Below are positions 1 through 64,000 of a stretch of DNA of 64,000 bases, piece by piece. A model generated the notes under the pieces. The model worked only from the letters and a program-made list of their open reading frames with translations, searched no databases and was not told the DNA's origin. This stretch comes from Spirometra erinaceieuropaei (taxonomy: Eukaryota > Platyhelminthes > Cestoda > Diphyllobothriidea > Diphyllobothriidae), in assembly GCA_902702965.1 (NCBI GenBank), contig CACRXP010000014.1, positions 1,202,563 through 1,266,562 on the forward strand. Reading direction: 5' to 3'. A program made the position numbers and the translations under genes. Positions within the stretch are counted from its first letter, which is position 1; each line of letters opens with the position of its first letter.

Positions 1-965
1 AAACAACAGGTCCGAAGCGCCACACAGACGGAAATGTCTTCAGATGCGTTCGGTGCCGAGGGAGGAAATCCCTTAGAACTTACTCAGTATTGTGCAATAA
101 TTTACCGTACTAACAACACAGGTATTAGCTAAAAGCCCAGACACGCGTGCTTCGCCGATCTTGTGCCGCTGCCGACTAACAGTCGGGAGGTATTCCAGTC
201 TTACATCGCTGAGACGTGTCCAGTATAACGGAAAACCTCCACGGTAGAAGCGAACAGTTTTTAAGTAATTTTCCTTGTATAAAGCCATTTCAAGCGACTG
301 TCTTTTACTGCCTAAGTTATTGAGACAGCAACCGAACGGTCGTTTTCTCGTCTGTTTTATCCTAGGGTAAGGCTGCGACGGACGACCGAAGCTATACAAC
401 TGCTTTTAAAATCTCTAGGCTTACGTTATAGTAGGTAATGGGAAGCTGAGAAATGACGTCTGCGATGGAGGACGGAGGCAGTACGATTGCTTACCAACTC
501 TCTGATAACTCTAACTCAACGCCCGCAAACGAACAAAAGCAAAAGGGCGACGCCGAGCGCAACCTCCGTGTGTAGAGCAGTAATTAACAACCCCCGACCT
601 GCTTAAACAAGTAAAGTAGGCAGTCTTTTGTAAGCAGTAGATGCTAGAGGTCCTACTCCGTACCGTTACCTTGGATTCTTTGGTTATTTAACGTCTTCAA
701 ATCCAACGTCCTACCACTGAACCACGGGCCTGTTGTCTCGTCGGTTGCGATCGAGAATGTTCACTGTCGTGGGAAGGGGATTCTCTGATCAGGTTGCGAA
801 GTACGTTCATCCCGTTATGGCTTACGGCTCAATCTAGAGCGCTCACAGGCAGTCTCATGGCAAACCAATAGGTGAAAAATTGTAATAACAGCCGTTTTAG
901 GCCGAAGCGTACCCTCTAACTACCCACATCCCCAATCAACGACTGCGACTATATACAAATAGATG

Positions 966-1920
966 TACAGTCAGCGACCCATCTCCTGAAACGTTGACCG
1001 AAATTCTAAAATGTGTTTGCAATTATTAAGGATTATTTAAGTGGAGTTATGAAATTGGTTATCGTGCAGCATAATCGAATGATGTTCCAGATAGAGCAGG
1101 ATGTTGGCTCTTGAATGCACTCCTTTTCGGCTGCCCGCAAAAAACACGCTCGGCAGAAAAGTGGATACTTGCGTACAAGGCACATTTCTATTCATTTTAG
1201 TTACCCTTGTAAATTCCAATACATTTTATAGAGAGCATGCACAAAAACATCCTGTCTGGTACATTTTTGATAGATAATCACTTCTTCACTAATTTTTATG
1301 CACAAAGAAACGGTATATTTAGGTTTATAAAAGTTTCATAATTCCCAAACAATTTTGTGCCCGATTTGCCGTTGCACTTTCGTTTATGGTTTTTAGTCTG
1401 CAAGTCATGCATTCATTTATGTCATTAGGATAGATGCCATATAGTACTGCTAGCATTTAGCAATGTGGCCTTGGTTGTATACTTGAGGAGCATTGATAAA
1501 GGGATGCATAAGATGCTATTTGAATGACAATACACGATCTTAAAAATCTCATAATTAGAAATTTATCTTAAAACCGAAAGGTGCGCTTTGTTCGAGTATA
1601 GAATTTGTTGATGACATAATTTGCTGCTATACGAGTACAGGAAAAATATGCTTGCTTATAAAATTTATTTTAATTTATCAGGGCATATAAATCTAACGGA
1701 AGATATGTTTGTTACTTAAGTAGTCACTTTCTGCTGAGCATGAGTCGTGTAGGCGGCTGAAAAAGAATATATTAAAAAGACAACATCCTGACGTGTCCGA
1801 AATACTATGGGATTATCCTACATGATAAAAAATATCATAACTCCATCTTAGTAATCATCCCCAGTGAAAAACACCTTTCAGAATTTCGGTTAAGCCTTCA
1901 TGAGATCACTTAATGACGTA
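966..1920. mobile_element. Long-TIR mariner-type MITE, degenerate
   Basis: Left end reads tacagtcagcgacccatctc and right end is its degraded inverse (catgagatcacttaatgacgta). Inside, left-arm landmarks (ggattatttaagtggagtta, gttggctcttgaatgcac) match the other copies and are mirrored by the right arm. No coding capacity. The stretch from 1 to 965 holds nothing I recognise. Confidence 0.7.
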
Positions 1921-2166
1921 CGTACACACATTGCCCGCGGTTGAGTCATCAGCGCCAAAAGACGGGTATTCTGAGGTTTAACTAGGATATGAATGACTGC
2001 ACAGAGTATGATTGTGCCCAAAACGTCTGTTATCTCAACCTTCCTTGCCGCCATCCTCCAAACTCCGACATCTTTTATTTGGTCACTTTGCGCGCTCGTG
2101 GTTCAGCGAACGAAACCCGTTCGCCCACAGAAGCCAATCAGATCGAGGTGCACCACACAAACTTAC

Positions 2167-62645
<60,479 letters not shown>

Positions 62646-63169
62646 CTGAAGGTAGATACACAACCAGACTTTATGGTAATGAGAGCTTATCAAGACTTCT
62701 TGGATTCCCCTACTCAGGGTGGACAGTCGCGGCTTTCGGTACACCCTCAGTCTACACAGCATGTTGGCTGATGATAATAAGTCCTCAAAAAACTGTTGTT
62801 CTGGGATGTCTTAACGGGGTCGAAAACCAGGTTTTAAGTCAATCAGAGAAAACCCTCAACGACATGTTCTCCTCGGTGGTTAATATGAAACGCCGTTCAG
62901 GCTTCACATTATGATGGCTATTTAGTCTTATGCCTAATGTCTTTCATAAGCGGCTATTACCCGAAGTCCGGGCCACCAGCTGAGTCCCAATTTTTAATTA
63001 AAATTAACCCCGTTGACTGTGTGATCACGAGCTCATGGTTTGACGACTGCGGGGAGGATTATTCCCAGTACCGAGGGTTTAGCATTCACTGATCTGCCTT
63101 AGTTACAGGACGAAAACGGTCCTACATTTCTTGATGTTCTGTGGGCAGTCGGATAGTGTCTGTGAAGAC

Positions 63170-63480
63170 GCGGCCATCTCAAATGATGACGTCCACTGTG
63201 TGTCCCAAGGAGTGAGCGGAGCACCTGCGCCTTGTGTGTGAAATAGTTTATAATGAGACAGACTTGTGCAGCGTCTGTCGCACCTCTCCTCCCTCGGAGA
63301 AGTAGGGAAGCTCGGATTTCACGTTAGTGTGAGTGCCGTGGGGACCAGATCAGGAAGGAACCATTGGACCCAATTCTTGGTCCTCGAGCCGGTCGCTCTC
63401 ACGTACACATTACTGACTGAGTTATCGAGCCCGTTGCCAACCCTCCAAATCACGACTCCTACTGACTGCTAGCCACCTGG
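63170..63480 (+). repeat. Family C repeat, first of two tandem copies
   Basis: gtccactgtgtgtcccaagg, atagtttataatgagacag, acttgtgcagcgtctgtcgc, gaaggaaccattggaccc, ttgccaaccctccaaatcac and ctcctactgactgc. The part from 63322 is repeated from 63718. Confidence 0.6.
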
Positions 63481-63900
63481 CAGTCAGTGGACGCAGCACT
63501 CGTGACTTGCGCACAAGTGTATCCCGAGGCAGATTCGCGGTGCGCTTACTGTCCTCTCTCCACCCCCACCAACCTGACTCTGGGGACAAGACAGTGTCAG
63601 AACGACCGAAGACGGGCCCGAGCGCCGTGGTTGACAAAGCTAAACAACTCGTCTACGCGTGCCGCACACGACCTGCCCCCCAAATAATGCATCGGGATTT
63701 CGGAGAAGAAGGGGGGCTCGGGGTCCACGTTAATGGGAGTGCCGTGGGAAGCAGATCAGGAAGGAACCATTGGACCTAATTCTCGGTCCTCGAGCCGGTC
63801 GCTCCCACGTACACATTACTGATTGAGTTGTCGAGTCAGTTGCCAACCTTCCAAATCATGACTCTTACTGACTGCCAGGCAGTAATCAATAAGTAGTGCC
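63481..63900 (+). repeat. Family C repeat, second tandem copy
   Basis: gtggacgcagcactcgtgac, cagaacgaccgaagacgggc, gctaaacaactcgtctacgc, cgcacacgacctg, gaaggaaccattggacc, ttgccaaccttccaaatcatg and ctcttactgactgc. Partial 5' part relative to the first copy. Confidence 0.6.
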
Positions 63901-64000
63901 GGCAAAGGTACACGAACTTGCCAGTTCCGTCATTGTCAAGTAGAGATTCGCGGACTCCGCAACGAAGACTGTTTCGGACGCGAATCGCCGAACACGCGGC

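Larger units (their letters stand above)
62646..64000. other. Right end upstream of exon 1 seen
   Basis: Should contain or precede the first exons of the gene, but no EMI start or signal peptide was recognised. Two tandem family C copies fill 63170-63900. Confidence 0.6.

Overview
The window looks like one intron-rich animal gene embedded in repeat-dense DNA. The features point to a flatworm, most likely a tapeworm (the diphyllobothriid group would fit), but that is inference: the telomere-like relics are TTAGGG-type, introns run from 85 bp to almost 10 kb, and there are many Penelope-like element (PLE) fragments with hammerhead motifs, tRNA-derived short repeats and long-TIR mariner-type MITEs. 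There are no bacterial features; almost all long open frames are by-products of repeats or lie antisense to exons.

The gene runs right to left on the minus strand. I could place 19 exons between 62645 and 2167 (about 3.13 kb of coding sequence, about 1,040 codons), all with GT..AG borders and compatible phases at every junction. In protein order they encode: the end of an EMI domain (62536-62645); one ordinary EGF; eight calcium-binding-type EGFs, one per exon (57448 down to 24941); a cysteine-free linker in two exons (24855-24637, 24339-24295); and at least nine laminin-type EGF repeats in seven exons (23225 down to 2167). EMI, then EGF, then cbEGF, then laminin-EGF is the architecture of MEGF6. 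The first exons (signal peptide, start of EMI) and the last ones were not found and probably lie off the right and left ends, or in the right end unrecognised.

The introns are mostly mobile DNA. I recognise: (1) a Tc1/mariner-type MITE family of about 0.95-1.0 kb with arms of about 400 bp, CAGT ends and TA target duplications (966-1920, 13735-14716, 18122-19113, 41357-42322, 54991-55964, plus partial copies); (2) PLE remains: one with RT-C-terminal and GIY-YIG coding traces (27170-28275), a second GIY-YIG scrap (about 3900-4270), and many 3' ends carrying hammerhead-ribozyme motifs, often as head-to-head pairs (7944-8117, 12551-13345, 21052-21890, 33520-34250) or single (37500-38040, 44447-44975, 49075-49170); (3) a tRNA-derived SINE-like family (10338-10680, 23555-23962, 25487-25612, 52193-52325, tail at 56287-56320); (4) a dispersed family of about 400-450 bp of unknown class ('family C') with about ten copies; (5) two smaller families (D, E), degenerate interstitial telomeric tracts and large microsatellites.

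Two observations stand out. A tandem duplication at 17836-19675 preserves both the filled and the empty site of one MITE, fixing its borders and TA duplication. The PLE ends repeatedly carry a hammerhead core whose stem III is only the self-complementary ACGT, the form expected to work as a dimer. All calls come from reading the sequence; no alignment or database search was run.
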